64,000 bases of DNA from Sutcliffiella halmapala (GCF_002019665.1 NZ_KV917375.1:3857445-3921444), one strand, 5' to 3'. Counted from the stretch's first letter, positions 8,900 to 17,630 are shown. Notes: generated by a model from the letters alone, not told the origin. Made by a program: numbers and translations.

Positions 8900-11071
8900 A
8901 TGAAAGTAACTTCCCACAATTTTTTGATACTCTTTTTCTTTTTTCTAGTTTTATTTCTAACCGCACCGCCATCTACTAGTGCATCAACAAATCATATCGT
9001 ACTACCTAAAGAATTCGCTGAACTATCAGTAACAAATCAATTAGAAATATATATTGACAAAAATAGTAATATTTCTAATGATGAAATTCTAAGTAACCGG
9101 GAGAATTTTCTACCACTCCAGGAAGCAAACGTTTCTGGGGATTTATCTGATGTGACTTATTGGATCAAATTGCCCCTCGTGAATTCGGCAACTTTCGATA
9201 GAGAAGTACTACTTGAGCTAAAAAAACCTCATTTAAGTTCCGTTGAATTGTATTCAGTAAAGAATGATGCTTTACATTTAGAAGAAACCATAGGCTATCG
9301 CTATCCATTTAAAGTGAGAATGATTGAACACCGTAATATGGTTTTTCCGCTTCAACTATTACCGGAACAAACCGAGATTTTTTACCTGAAAATAAAAACA
9401 GATAGCTTTTTTCAAGCCCCCATTTCTATTTGGGAACCTATCGCTTTTGCATCCGCAAATTACACCGCTCAAACATTTTTTGGTTTGTTTTACGGTATTA
9501 TGATCGCCATGATTATATACAATAGCTTTTTATTTTTGTCACTTAAAGAAAAGACCTACTTATATTATATTTTATTCATTGTAGGATTTACTGTGCTTCA
9601 GTTTATTTGGGATGGATTTGCCTTTCAATGGCTTTGGGGCGATTTTCCTTGGTTTGCCCTGAGATCCAATTCATTCTTCATAATTTGGAGTTCTCTATTT
9701 TCCTTACAGTTTGCTAATCATTTTCTTCAGCTTAAAAACTGTGCACCTATTTTACATAAACTAACCAATGTATTCATAGTAACAAGTTCACTTTTACTGG
9801 CGATGCCTTTCATTCTTAGCATTAAAACGGCAACAATGATTAGTATGCTTGTTGCTAGTTTGTTCATTATATTAATAATTGCAATTGCCCTGAAAGTAAG
9901 GTTATACACTAGAGAAGCCAAGTTCTTTATTATTGCTTGGTCCCTTCTTTTAATCGGAGTTATCTTAAATTTATTAGCTGGCTATAAGCTTATTCCATTA
10001 ACTCCGCTTTCATTATACGCTCCAAAAATAGGTGCTTTAGTAGTAGTACTCGTCTTATCACTGGGGCTAGCCGACAGAATTAAACGGATTACTTTAGAAA
10101 AAGAACAAGAATCTAGAAAATATTATATTCAAACACTTCTTCAAAGCTCGTTTAATCAACTGGCTAAGGTAAATACTTGGGACTCATTAGTAAAATGTGC
10201 GCTAGAAAGTTTAATTTCCATGACAAAATATGAAAAAGGATTCTACTTAACCTATGAAAATGAGCGGTGGGAACTGATTACGAAAACTGATGAACAAATT
10301 ACTATTAATCAACCAATATCCATCCATGAGAAATTTCTAGAAAAAACCTTAACTATAAAAGATATAGACCCTACAATATTTGGAATCCAAAGTAAATCAC
10401 AATCTTTCTTTTCTATCCCAATTTTGACTGCACAACATACCGGAATGTTCGTTATCTATAGCGAAGAAAAGAATGAATTACCAACCTTTGAAGCAAATAT
10501 TATAATACCTACTTTTACCGAACAACTAACATTATTAATTAATAATCTATTCAACTATCAAAGCTTAAAGGAATCTGCCATGTACGATCATTTAACTAGA
10601 GTATGCAACAGAAAATACTTTATGGAAGAAGCCACTGAAATACTTTCACAAACAGCTAAATCTAATCACCCTTCTTCCTTATTACTTATTGATATTGACC
10701 ATTTCAAGCGAGTTAATGACACATACGGACATACTGTAGGGGATCAAGCACTCACTTTTGTAGCCCAAAAAATAAGTACCGTCTGTAATGAAAAAGGAAT
10801 AGTAGGGCGTTTTGGCGGAGAAGAATTCATCGTTATTCTACCTAACACAACATATACACAGGCATCCCTAATAGCCAATAAATTAATAGAAGCACATCAC
10901 TTTCACCCCTTCATACTAAATAGTGGAAAACCATTATGGCTAACAATAAGTATAGGTGTTTGCAGCAATCAACAAAAAAATTTGAGTTTACAAGAAATGA
11001 TCCAATATGCAGACGAAGCTTTGTATCAAGCGAAGGAAAAGGGGCGCGATCAGGTGGTGTTATACTCATAG
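8900..11071 (+). CDS. 7TM-DISM receptor diguanylate cyclase with GAF domain (GGEEF)
   Basis: A 723-aa membrane protein. Signal peptide at residues ~1-28; an extracellular 7TMR-DISMED2 beta-sandwich at ~40-180 (VTYWIKLPLVN, HRNMVFPLQLL); seven membrane helices from ~190 to ~395; a GAF-like domain at ~410-550; and a GGDEF domain at ~560-723. The signature RFGGEEF is intact (GGEEF at 639-643), with LLLIDIDHFKRVNDTYGHTVGDQAL, so it should make c-di-GMP from GTP. The usual RxxD product-inhibition site before the motif is missing; NEKG stands there. The external domain of such proteins is thought to bind a carbohydrate or other small ligand. Preceded by AAGAGGTATATTGGA and an extended -10 promoter. 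Confidence 0.9.
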   Translation: MKVTSHNFLILFFFFLVLFLTAPPSTSASTNHIVLPKEFAELSVTNQLEIYIDKNSNISNDEILSNRENFLPLQEANVSGDLSDVTYWIKLPLVNSATFDREVLLELKKPHLSSVELYSVKNDALHLEETIGYRYPFKVRMIEHRNMVFPLQLLPEQTEIFYLKIKTDSFFQAPISIWEPIAFASANYTAQTFFGLFYGIMIAMIIYNSFLFLSLKEKTYLYYILFIVGFTVLQFIWDGFAFQWLWGDFPWFALRSNSFFIIWSSLFSLQFANHFLQLKNCAPILHKLTNVFIVTSSLLLAMPFILSIKTATMISMLVASLFIILIIAIALKVRLYTREAKFFIIAWSLLLIGVILNLLAGYKLIPLTPLSLYAPKIGALVVVLVLSLGLADRIKRITLEKEQESRKYYIQTLLQSSFNQLAKVNTWDSLVKCALESLISMTKYEKGFYLTYENERWELITKTDEQITINQPISIHEKFLEKTLTIKDIDPTIFGIQSKSQSFFSIPILTAQHTGMFVIYSEEKNELPTFEANIIIPTFTEQLTLLINNLFNYQSLKESAMYDHLTRVCNRKYFMEEATEILSQTAKSNHPSSLLLIDIDHFKRVNDTYGHTVGDQALTFVAQKISTVCNEKGIVGRFGGEEFIVILPNTTYTQASLIANKLIEAHHFHPFILNSGKPLWLTISIGVCSNQQKNLSLQEMIQYADEALYQAKEKGRDQVVLYS

Positions 11072-11247
11072 TTACCTGACCTCCATCCTTGTCATCATCA
11101 TAACTTCCTCTATTTTGCGTGGGATTGTCCAAAATAAGTCTGAATACCTATGTAAGGCAGGAAGATCGATAAAATTCAAGGATCACCTTATTATATAGAG
11201 GGAGAAGGCTGGATTTAACACTAACTCGTTATTATAGGAGGAAGCGA

Positions 11248-11886
11248 ATGAACACATTTTTACTAGACCATCAAGTAGAGTTATTTATTACGATGGAAGT
11301 TCTATCACTTGTGTGTCTATTTTTATTTTGCTTAACACGCTATTATTTTAACTTACAAAAAATAAGCATTCTATTCATCTCTTTATTTATCGGCATTACA
11401 GCAGTAGAAGCATTATTTGCTTGGATGCTTTATAGTGTCACTGGTGAAATATCTACCCTGCAAATCATCATTTCTATCTTCGTAATCTATGCTGTCACTT
11501 TTGGGATTCAAGATTTTAAAAAATTTGATCGTTGGATGCGCAAGAAGATTGGGGATTGGAAAGGGATTGATTTATTAACGGAGAAAGACAAACATCTGAT
11601 GGTCCTGCAAAAAGATCCTTCGTATGTAGCACGGAGGTATCGTCAATGGTCCATTGCTCATATTGTGCTATTTTTCACAGCACAAGCAATCTTTATTTCG
11701 CTCGGAACAGACAGTGTATCGGAGGCTCTTTCTTACATGAGGGATTGGTCTTGGTTTCAAGAGGGAACCTTTGAGAATAGTCCTTATTCAAGTGAAACCA
11801 TCTACAATATCGCTAAGGTATGGGCTATCATCTTTGTCGTAGATACGATTTATTCATGGTCGTATACGGTGTTTCCTAAGAAATAA
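11248..11886 (+). CDS. Multi-pass membrane protein of unknown function
   Basis: A 212-aa protein that I do not recognise. Hydrophobic helices lie at about 14-33, 40-62, 70-90, 133-152 and 187-205. A basic, charged cytoplasmic loop lies between helices 3 and 4 (FKKFDRWMRKKIGDWKG to YVARRYRQWS). A TAGGAGGAAGCG ribosome site sits just before the ATG. It is 176 bases downstream of the diguanylate cyclase on the same strand and might belong to its regulon, but there is no direct evidence. Repeat copy A begins 24 bases after its stop. Confidence 0.7.
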   Translation: MNTFLLDHQVELFITMEVLSLVCLFLFCLTRYYFNLQKISILFISLFIGITAVEALFAWMLYSVTGEISTLQIIISIFVIYAVTFGIQDFKKFDRWMRKKIGDWKGIDLLTEKDKHLMVLQKDPSYVARRYRQWSIAHIVLFFTAQAIFISLGTDSVSEALSYMRDWSWFQEGTFENSPYSSETIYNIAKVWAIIFVVDTIYSWSYTVFPKK

Positions 11887-11909
11887 TGAGTGCAAGATTT
11901 TATTCATAA

Positions 11910-12088
11910 GGCTCTTTTAAACACCGCTGTTGATTTCCGCACTAGGCTTCGCTTATCCAGAGGGCGCTTGTGGAGCCTCCTCGGCTTTGCGCCTGTGGTG
12001 GGGTCTCCACAAAACGCTATCTCCCGCAGGAGTCTTCGCCTTGTGCTCCAATCAACAGCTAGGGACCTGAAAATCAACACTGTCCTTT
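11910..12088 (+). repeat. Structured intergenic repeat, copy A
   Basis: First of three related copies in this window. It starts GGCTCTTTTAAACACC and folds into a long imperfect hairpin: outer arms CTGTTGATT and AATCAACAG, middle arms GCAC/AGGC with GCCTTGTGC, and inner arms TTGTGGAG with CTCCACAA around a GC-rich loop. Its middle shares a run of 46 identical bases with the reverse complement of copy C at 48837-49013. It lies between convergent genes (11886 and 12182). It lacks the GGCTGGGACA outer ends seen around copies B and C. The parallel ORFs on both strands here are artefacts of the element. Confidence 0.8.
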
Positions 12089-12181
12089 GGGTATACTTTT
12101 TGATTTTGCTCTGTTTCGTAAAGTTATGTTGAATTTCCCCCACCAAACCCAAACGCTCCCTTTAGTAGAGGAGGTGATTTA

Positions 12182-12736
12182 TTAGTTAGGATAATGTATC
12201 GTCATGCTTAATCGGGTTAATTTTTCTCCCGTATTTTGATAGGTGTGAGGTCTATCAGCCCTAAATCTGATGGAATCTCCATTTTTTAATGTATGAGTAC
12301 TTTCACCAACTTGAATCGTTAGTTCTCCATCGTATACCGTGATAATTTCCTCCGTACCATCTTTATGGGAGTCCGCACTTAATTTCCCACCTTTTTCAAT
12401 TTCAACAGAGTAAACTTCAAAGCGTCTATCTTCTTGGAATGGGAAGTAGGGATACACTCTATATCTTCCATTATCTTCCGTTAATACTTGAATGTCATTT
12501 CTCAAAACCACTGTCGTATCAGGCTGTGGATTATTTATTAAGGCTGTAAATGAAATTTTTAAACCATTAGCTATTTTCCAAATCGTTGTAAGAGTTGGGC
12601 TTGACTCTCCTCTTTCGATTTGCCCTATCATCGTTTTGCTTACTCCACTTAATTGTGAAACCTTTTCCAAACTTAATTTTTCCTTTTCTCTAATCGCTTT
12701 TAAATTTCTTGCAAGAACAAGATGAATTTCCTCCAT
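12182..12736 (-). CDS. XRE-family regulator with C-terminal cupin sensor domain
   Basis: A 184-aa protein. XRE/Cro helix-turn-helix at residues ~6-62 (LKAIREKEKLSLEKVSQLSGVSKTMIGQIERGESSP); a cupin-2 beta-barrel at ~105-180 (SADSHKDGTEEIITVYDGELTIQVGE, then DSIRFRADRPHTYQN), giving the small-molecule or metal-binding half. This architecture is common for repressors of neighbouring transport or catabolic genes. It is divergent from a LysE-type exporter, with a 114-base gap that holds a good promoter and an inverted repeat, so it probably regulates that exporter and itself. Confidence 0.88.
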   Translation of the reverse strand: MEEIHLVLARNLKAIREKEKLSLEKVSQLSGVSKTMIGQIERGESSPTLTTIWKIANGLKISFTALINNPQPDTTVVLRNDIQVLTEDNGRYRVYPYFPFQEDRRFEVYSVEIEKGGKLSADSHKDGTEEIITVYDGELTIQVGESTHTLKNGDSIRFRADRPHTYQNTGEKLTRLSMTIHYPN

Positions 12737-12754
12737 AATCTCGCCCCTTTCTTA

Positions 12755-12783
12755 TTTACATTATAACGACTGATTTGTATAAT
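12755..12783 (+). promoter_or_regulatory. SigA promoter of the LysE-family gene
   Basis: TTTACA (12755-12760), 17-base spacer, TATAAT (12778-12783), 68 bases before the lysE-type ATG. The left half of an inverted repeat lies inside the spacer, the layout expected for a repressible promoter. Confidence 0.65.
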
Positions 12784-12818
12784 AAAAAGTACAACGTTAT
12801 AGTGTGTTTTTCAGTCGT
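12766..12818. promoter_or_regulatory. Candidate operator between XRE-cupin and LysE genes
   Basis: Inverted half-sites ACGACTGA (12766-12773) and TCAGTCGT (12811-12818) are perfect complements 37 bases apart. ATAACG/CGTTAT motifs recur at 12763, 12795 and 12820. One half-site sits inside the lysE promoter spacer, the other beyond the start of transcription. They would fit dimers of the XRE regulator binding both sides; binding is inferred. Confidence 0.45.
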
Positions 12819-12850
12819 CATAACGTACATCTTATTAAGGAGGTTTACAT

Positions 12851-13435
12851 ATGTCTTTATTTTCATTCTTGCTATTCGTTATTATTACTAGTTTTACACC
12901 TGGTCCCAACAATATCATGGCCATGACATTTGCAAATAATCATGGATTAAGAAAAACAATAACCTTTTGTTTAGGGGTAGGTATTGGATTTTTTGTCATC
13001 ATACTTTTCTGTAGCTTTTTTAACAGGATTCTTATAAGTGTTATCCCAATAATTGAGTTTCCTTTGACCATTTTTGGTGTAGGATATATGTTATATTTGG
13101 CTTTTAAAATACTTACAAGTAAAAACAATAATGATGTTAATGATGACGTTAAACGAAACTTCTTCTTTATAGGTATCTTCTTACAATTTGTAAATCCAAA
13201 AGCTATTATATTTGGAATAACAGTTGTCGCAACTTTCATTCTCCCTTATTACGATTCCTATTTCAGCTATCTACTATTCTCTTTATTTTTAGGAATGATT
13301 GGTCTCACGAGTACATTTAGTTGGAGTTTATTTGGATCAATTTTTCAAAAATACTTAGTACAATACAGAAAACAGTTTAATATAATGATGGCTATTTTAT
13401 TGGTATATAGCGCTTTTTCTATACTGGACAAATAG
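12851..13435 (+). CDS. LysE/RhtB-family amino-acid (metabolite) exporter
   Basis: A 194-aa protein with six hydrophobic helices. It carries the LysE-family N-terminal motif TSFTPGPNNIMAM at residues ~13-25 and the mid-protein FFIGIFLQFVNPKAIIFGIT segment typical of the family. Such proteins export amino acids or related small molecules by proton exchange. A strong AAGGAGG site precedes the ATG. Divergent from and probably controlled by the XRE-cupin regulator. The substrate cannot be read from the sequence. Confidence 0.87.
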   Translation: MSLFSFLLFVIITSFTPGPNNIMAMTFANNHGLRKTITFCLGVGIGFFVIILFCSFFNRILISVIPIIEFPLTIFGVGYMLYLAFKILTSKNNNDVNDDVKRNFFFIGIFLQFVNPKAIIFGITVVATFILPYYDSYFSYLLFSLFLGMIGLTSTFSWSLFGSIFQKYLVQYRKQFNIMMAILLVYSAFSILDK

Positions 13436-13439
13436 ATGT

Positions 13440-13478
13440 AAAAAAGCTTGGATACATGCGTTTTCTAAGATTTTTTCT
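13440..13478 (+). terminator. Probable terminator of the LysE-family gene
   Basis: AAAAAAGCTT and AAGATTTTTT form a stem with one mismatch, followed by CTTT, within 45 bases of the stop codon. Confidence 0.45.
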
Positions 13479-13507
13479 TTATCTGTACAACTAAGGCTCG
13501 TATTAAT

Positions 13508-14311
13508 TTAAGAAGAAATATTGGCTTCATGTGCAAAGTTTGCACTAGCCCACTCCCCCTCGCTTTTAAACAACTTAAACACAGCCTCACGATCAGTCGG
13601 CGGATCATCTATCCAATCTAGCAGGGTACGAACAATAGATTCTTTATCCGGGAAGTATTGGATAAAGACTTCCGATTGCTCGTGAAGTCTTGTTGACCAA
13701 ATCTGCGAACGCACCATTACCATGGAATAGTATGTACGAATGAGTTTACGAGCGAAGTTTTGTGAAAATGTTTTAAAGTCCTCGTTAGAAGCTGTTTCTA
13801 ACCTCTTTAACGTCCGAGTAAGAGCCTCCCCAATATCACCATTGAAGCGAATGGCTATCTCTGATGTAAGTTTGTACGGACCAAATTGTTCTCCTAAATC
13901 CTCACCATACACACAAACTGAGATTTCCTTAAGAAATGCATTTTCGTAATAATTGGAGGGGTCAACCGTATAGTCGTAATAGGCAACAGCTATACCAACA
14001 TCACGAACTAAAGAACGATACTTTTGAGACAGTTCTCCAGCAAGTTTCTTTAATTCAGCCAACTGAATGGAACTCAGTTTGCCATCAAACATCGCGATAA
14101 GGTCTAAATCTGACTTCACAGCAATCGCTTCACCTCTAGCTACGCTACCGTACACATAAACACTATGCAATTGTGGATGAAACACATTTTTAAGACTCTC
14201 GATAGATTCTTGAATGCAAGGCCTATAGACATAATCAATTTTATCTATACTAACATCGCTTACAATAAATCCATTAGAGTCTAGACCATATCCTGCTCTT
14301 AACATTACCAT
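13508..14311 (-). CDS. Nucleotidyltransferase-fold protein (aminoglycoside-type/MNT-like)
   Basis: 267 aa when started at the ATG at 14311, which has GGGAGGAG upstream; the frame extends 12 codons further but without a comparable site. The pol-beta nucleotidyltransferase motif GSVARGEAIAVKSDLDL (residues ~53-69) has the G-S, R-G and D-x-D residues needed for metal-dependent NMP transfer. A helical C-terminal domain follows (IAIRFNGDIGEALTRTLKRL...). It could adenylylate a small molecule, an antibiotic or a protein. It lacks enough distinctive residues to call ANT(9) or any named resistance enzyme. A monocistronic minus-strand gene. Confidence 0.72.
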   Translation of the reverse strand: MVMLRAGYGLDSNGFIVSDVSIDKIDYVYRPCIQESIESLKNVFHPQLHSVYVYGSVARGEAIAVKSDLDLIAMFDGKLSSIQLAELKKLAGELSQKYRSLVRDVGIAVAYYDYTVDPSNYYENAFLKEISVCVYGEDLGEQFGPYKLTSEIAIRFNGDIGEALTRTLKRLETASNEDFKTFSQNFARKLIRTYYSMVMVRSQIWSTRLHEQSEVFIQYFPDKESIVRTLLDWIDDPPTDREAVFKLFKSEGEWASANFAHEANISS

Positions 14312-14412
14312 TTCATTCTCCTCCCTCTCATCTTCCTTACATACCAAATACTATAGTTTTTTCATCAACCTTTTTGGCCGTAAGACCTCGCACTCATTGA
14401 TTGGAAGTATTT

Positions 14413-15144
14413 TTACTTTTCTGCAGAAATAATTAAAAACATTGGCCTTCGGAGTTCATCTTTCATTTCTGGAACACTTTTTAACATTTCTTCTGAAGGA
14501 ATGGGTTCCTTGACTTCTCTTATTCTAAATCCAGCGTCCATTAAGTTATTCAGATAAGTTGAAAACGTCCGATGATATTTTATAACGTTCTCTGTTAGAA
14601 ATGCTGTTTCACGTGTTCCTTCCAATTGATAATCATCAACAGCCCAATGTAGCCGGTTCCCTTGTTCATCATAATACCAGTCTTGTTCATTACGGGAAGT
14701 AAAAATTGGGTGCTCTACGGAAAATACAAATGATCCTCCAGGCTTTAAGTAATCATAGACCTTTTGACAGATTGTTTCAAAAGACTCAATATAGTGAAAA
14801 GCCAAAGAACTAATAACCACATTAAATTGAGAAACAGAAAAATCGATGTCCTCTATTGGCATTTTTAGATAGGAAATGAAAGGATCATCCGTTTTTTCAC
14901 GTGCTTTCTGAAGCATTTTTCCAGAAATATCTACCCCAATCACAGAACTAGCCTGTTGCTCACGCGCATATCGGCAATGCCATCCGAAACCGCAGCCTAA
15001 ATCAAGTACACTTTTATTTCGTAAGTCAGGTATAAGTTTTTGTAATACATGCCACTCCCCTGCACCTTCAAGTCCCTTTAAGGAACGTGGCATTTTTTCA
15101 TACACAGAAAAGAAATTCACTTCATCGTACTTGTTTTGCTTCAT
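14413..15144 (-). CDS. Class I SAM-dependent methyltransferase
   Basis: A 243-aa protein with the Rossmann methyltransferase motifs: motif I VLDLGCGFGWHCRYA (~45-59), the acidic end of strand 2 in VIGVDIS (~68-74), and motif IV FNVVISSLAFHYIESF (~107-122), followed by YLKPGGSFVFSVEHP. It belongs to the UbiE/Methyltransf_11 type that methylates small molecules. The substrate is unknown. The ATG has an AAGGAGATG site upstream. Same strand as the nucleotidyltransferase, but a 101-base gap makes co-transcription uncertain. Confidence 0.85.
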   Translation of the reverse strand: MKQNKYDEVNFFSVYEKMPRSLKGLEGAGEWHVLQKLIPDLRNKSVLDLGCGFGWHCRYAREQQASSVIGVDISGKMLQKAREKTDDPFISYLKMPIEDIDFSVSQFNVVISSLAFHYIESFETICQKVYDYLKPGGSFVFSVEHPIFTSRNEQDWYYDEQGNRLHWAVDDYQLEGTRETAFLTENVIKYHRTFSTYLNNLMDAGFRIREVKEPIPSEEMLKSVPEMKDELRRPMFLIISAEK

Positions 15145-15307
15145 CAGTTATACATCTCCTTAAATTAAAGTAGCTTCCTTACAACATAATAGCTCTTATT
15201 TTAGATTATATAGATTACATTGGGTTGATGAAGAAGTTTCTCCAAAAGATTACTTTGGATATATTACAAGCAGCTTAAATAGTTTGATTAAATAATCCCC
15301 AAAAATG

Positions 15308-15363
15308 AAAAAAGGGTGCTTCTTCCCATCATTTATAAAAATGATGGAGAGTAGTACCCTTTC
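15308..15363 (-). terminator. Stem-loop terminator downstream of the MMPL gene
   Basis: Outer arms AAAGGGT and ACCCTTT enclose an inner CCATCATTT/AAATGATGG stem; an A-rich stretch on the plus strand becomes a U-run on the minus-strand transcript. It lies 27 bases after the MMPL stop. Confidence 0.65.
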
Positions 15364-15389
15364 GATATTTTATCTAGCTGAAAACAAGT

Positions 15390-17498
15390 CTATCGATTCT
15401 CACTTGTTGCTTTGTCTTTTTCAAATAACATAATTAAACCAGGCAGGAGTATCCCTCTAATTAGGAATGTATCTAACAAGATTCCCACCGCTACAATGAA
15501 GCCGAATATAAAGAGCAATTGAATTGGCTGAGTCATCAGAACAGCAAAGGTTGCTGCAAGGATAATTCCAGCTGAGGAAATAACTCCCCCTGTGTTGGCA
15601 ACGGCGATTTGCACCGCTTTTTTGACGGAATGCTTCTTTCTTTCCTCTTGGAAACGAGAGATCAGCATAATGTTATAGTCAATTCCAAGTGCTACGAGAA
15701 AAACGAAGGAATAGAGCGGAACTCGGTTGCTGATGGTATCAATATCAAAGAAAAGATTGGATAAAAAGATTCCGAGACCTAATGCAGCAAGGAATGAAAC
15801 TAAAATCGTCCCCATCATGTAGATCGGCATTCTGATTGATTTTGTCAGCACTATCAACAACGCGAAGATCAGAATTGTTTCCAGGATAACAATAACGATG
15901 ACGTCCCTGTTATTAACGGATCGATCATCCACAAGTCGAGCCGTTTCCCCGGCAAAATAAAGACTTCCTTCTAACTTGCTGTCCGCTACTATCTGATCTG
16001 CTTTATTGATGATTACCTCCATCGCATCAATAGAATCCACTGAATAAGGACTTTCTACAAACATAAGGCTATAATTGAGCACCTTGCCATCTTCCGCATT
16101 ACCCGTTAGACGGACCGTGCTGACAAGTTTCTGATTTTGCAGTTCTTTTGTCAATGCCTCCTGCTGTTCATCTGTTAGTGAGTCCGTACCTTCAAACAGA
16201 ACAGTGGTCGGTGCAAGATTACCCTTTTCGAACTTCTCTTCCAGAATTTCATAACCTTGGCGAGATGGCATATCTTCCGGAAAAGAGTTCAGGGTATTAA
16301 AGTCATATTTCAGATTGAATATATTGCTTGCAGCCAGAATAAGAAACAAACTGACTAAGACAACAGAAAGACCCGGTTTAGCCGTGACAAAACGTCCAAT
16401 CTTACTCCACGCTGAATTGTTCTTGACCTTTTCATCTCCGACACGCGGTACTTTCGGCCAGAATGCTTTCCGTCCGAAGAGGGTAAAAAGGGCTGGTACC
16501 AGCGTGATTGATGCAAGCATGATAACCCCCATCGCCAAGGCAAAAGTTGGCGCAAAGTTTCGATAGTCGCCAAACTCAGCAAAGAATAATACAAGCATCG
16601 CCGCCAAGACTGTTCCTCCTGAAAAGAAGACTGGCATGCCCGTTACCCTCATTGCTTCTTTCATAGCGACAAATTTGTCCTGGTGATCCTTTAGCTCTTC
16701 CTGATAACGAGAGAAGACAAAGAGAGAGTAATCAATTACCGCAGCAAATAACAGAATCGACATGATTGATAATGTCTGGGTGCCAATTTCGAGATCGCCC
16801 ATTCCCATCAAACCAAGCAGTTTCATCACCACCTCATGGACAAAAATTGCCGCTAATAACGGAATTAATGCCAGTAATGGTGAACGGTAAATGACAATCA
16901 ACAAGATAAGGATAAGCCCTACCGTTGATAAGATCAGGACTACATCCGCTCTTGAGAAAAGATCTAGAGAATCGGACGCTATTCCAGCCGGTCCCGTGAT
17001 ATACAAAGTTAAATCGGATGATGCTTTTACGTACTCCTCGATTTGCTCCTTGGCCACTTTGATTTCTTTACTATCCAACCCGGGCTCCAAATTTAATGGG
17101 ATAACTGCCGTTGTTTTATCCTCTGAGAAAAAACTGGCTACTGCCTGAGGAGGCAAGGAGGAAAATGGAATAACCTCATCCACCCCGCTAATCTGTGCAT
17201 TTTTCATTCCAGCTAACAATCCAGCAAGATCAGCAATTTCTATTGCTCCACTATCTGATTGGAAAACCAAAATCGCTGGTATTCCTTCGCTATCCTTAAA
17301 ATATTCGTCAACCTTCTTCTGTGCAATGACAGATTTCGCATCATCAGACAGTGAATCAACGCTTGTTACTTGATAGTCCTTGGCTCCCGGTGCAAACACG
17401 GCCAACACCAAAGTGATCACCAACCAAGTTATTATCGTAATCCACATTCCTCTTTTAGTAGAAACCTTATCGGTAATTCCTTGAAGAAAGGATTTCAT
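15390..17498 (-). CDS. MMPL/RND-superfamily membrane transporter (YdfJ-like)
   Basis: A 702-aa protein with the duplicated RND-like topology: TM1 at ~19-36, an extracellular domain, a bundle of five helices at ~180-340, a second extracellular domain at ~395-520, and a final five-helix bundle at ~528-690. Repeat signatures IDYSLFVFSRYQEEL (~255-269) and IDYNIMLISRFQEER (~604-618) carry the paired acidic proton-relay residues. Such exporters move lipids, drugs or peptides by proton motive force. It lies downstream of a TetR gene on the same strand, separated by a terminator and operator-like palindromes, so it is very likely the repressor's target. Confidence 0.9.
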   Translation of the reverse strand: MKSFLQGITDKVSTKRGMWITIITWLVITLVLAVFAPGAKDYQVTSVDSLSDDAKSVIAQKKVDEYFKDSEGIPAILVFQSDSGAIEIADLAGLLAGMKNAQISGVDEVIPFSSLPPQAVASFFSEDKTTAVIPLNLEPGLDSKEIKVAKEQIEEYVKASSDLTLYITGPAGIASDSLDLFSRADVVLILSTVGLILILLIVIYRSPLLALIPLLAAIFVHEVVMKLLGLMGMGDLEIGTQTLSIMSILLFAAVIDYSLFVFSRYQEELKDHQDKFVAMKEAMRVTGMPVFFSGGTVLAAMLVLFFAEFGDYRNFAPTFALAMGVIMLASITLVPALFTLFGRKAFWPKVPRVGDEKVKNNSAWSKIGRFVTAKPGLSVVLVSLFLILAASNIFNLKYDFNTLNSFPEDMPSRQGYEILEEKFEKGNLAPTTVLFEGTDSLTDEQQEALTKELQNQKLVSTVRLTGNAEDGKVLNYSLMFVESPYSVDSIDAMEVIINKADQIVADSKLEGSLYFAGETARLVDDRSVNNRDVIVIVILETILIFALLIVLTKSIRMPIYMMGTILVSFLAALGLGIFLSNLFFDIDTISNRVPLYSFVFLVALGIDYNIMLISRFQEERKKHSVKKAVQIAVANTGGVISSAGIILAATFAVLMTQPIQLLFIFGFIVAVGILLDTFLIRGILLPGLIMLFEKDKATSENR

Positions 17499-17544
17499 CT
17501 TTATTCAGTCCCCTTTTACCTTATTTTTATTCAGTTTTAAAATA

Positions 17545-17574
17545 GATAAATGACACACCTGTCACTTTGGTCAA
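17545..17574 (-). promoter_or_regulatory. Candidate promoter of the MMPL gene
   Basis: On the minus strand TTGACC (17569-17574) is followed at 17-18 bases by ATTTAT/TTTATC (17545-17551). The spacer contains a TGACACACCTGTCA palindrome, so a bound repressor would cover the promoter. The -10 is a weak match. Confidence 0.45.
17551..17564. promoter_or_regulatory. TetR-type operator site 1
   Basis: Palindrome TGACA-N4-TGTCA (TGACACACCTGTCA), 53 bases upstream of the MMPL ATG and inside its predicted promoter spacer. Same architecture and half-sites as sites 2 and 3. Confidence 0.65.
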
Positions 17575-17581
17575 AAAATAA

Positions 17582-17630
17582 TTGACACCTTTGTCACTAT
17601 GATTTTCTCTCAAAGTGACAAAGGTGTCAA
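17582..17630 (-). terminator. tetR terminator built from two operator-like palindromes (sites 2 and 3)
   Basis: TTGACACCTTTGTCAC (17582-17597) and GTGACAAAGGTGTCAA (17615-17630) are perfect 16-bp complements around a 17-base loop, directly after the tetR stop and followed on the minus strand by TTATTTTTT. That is a strong intrinsic terminator. Each arm is also a palindrome of the form TGACA-N4-TGTCA (17583-17596 and 17616-17629), matching operator site 1. Confidence 0.75.

Noticed and set aside
11890-12152. 80-codon frames on both strands over repeat copy A
   Set aside because: The frames arise from the inverted-repeat structure; neither has a ribosome site, and the element recurs elsewhere without keeping the frame.
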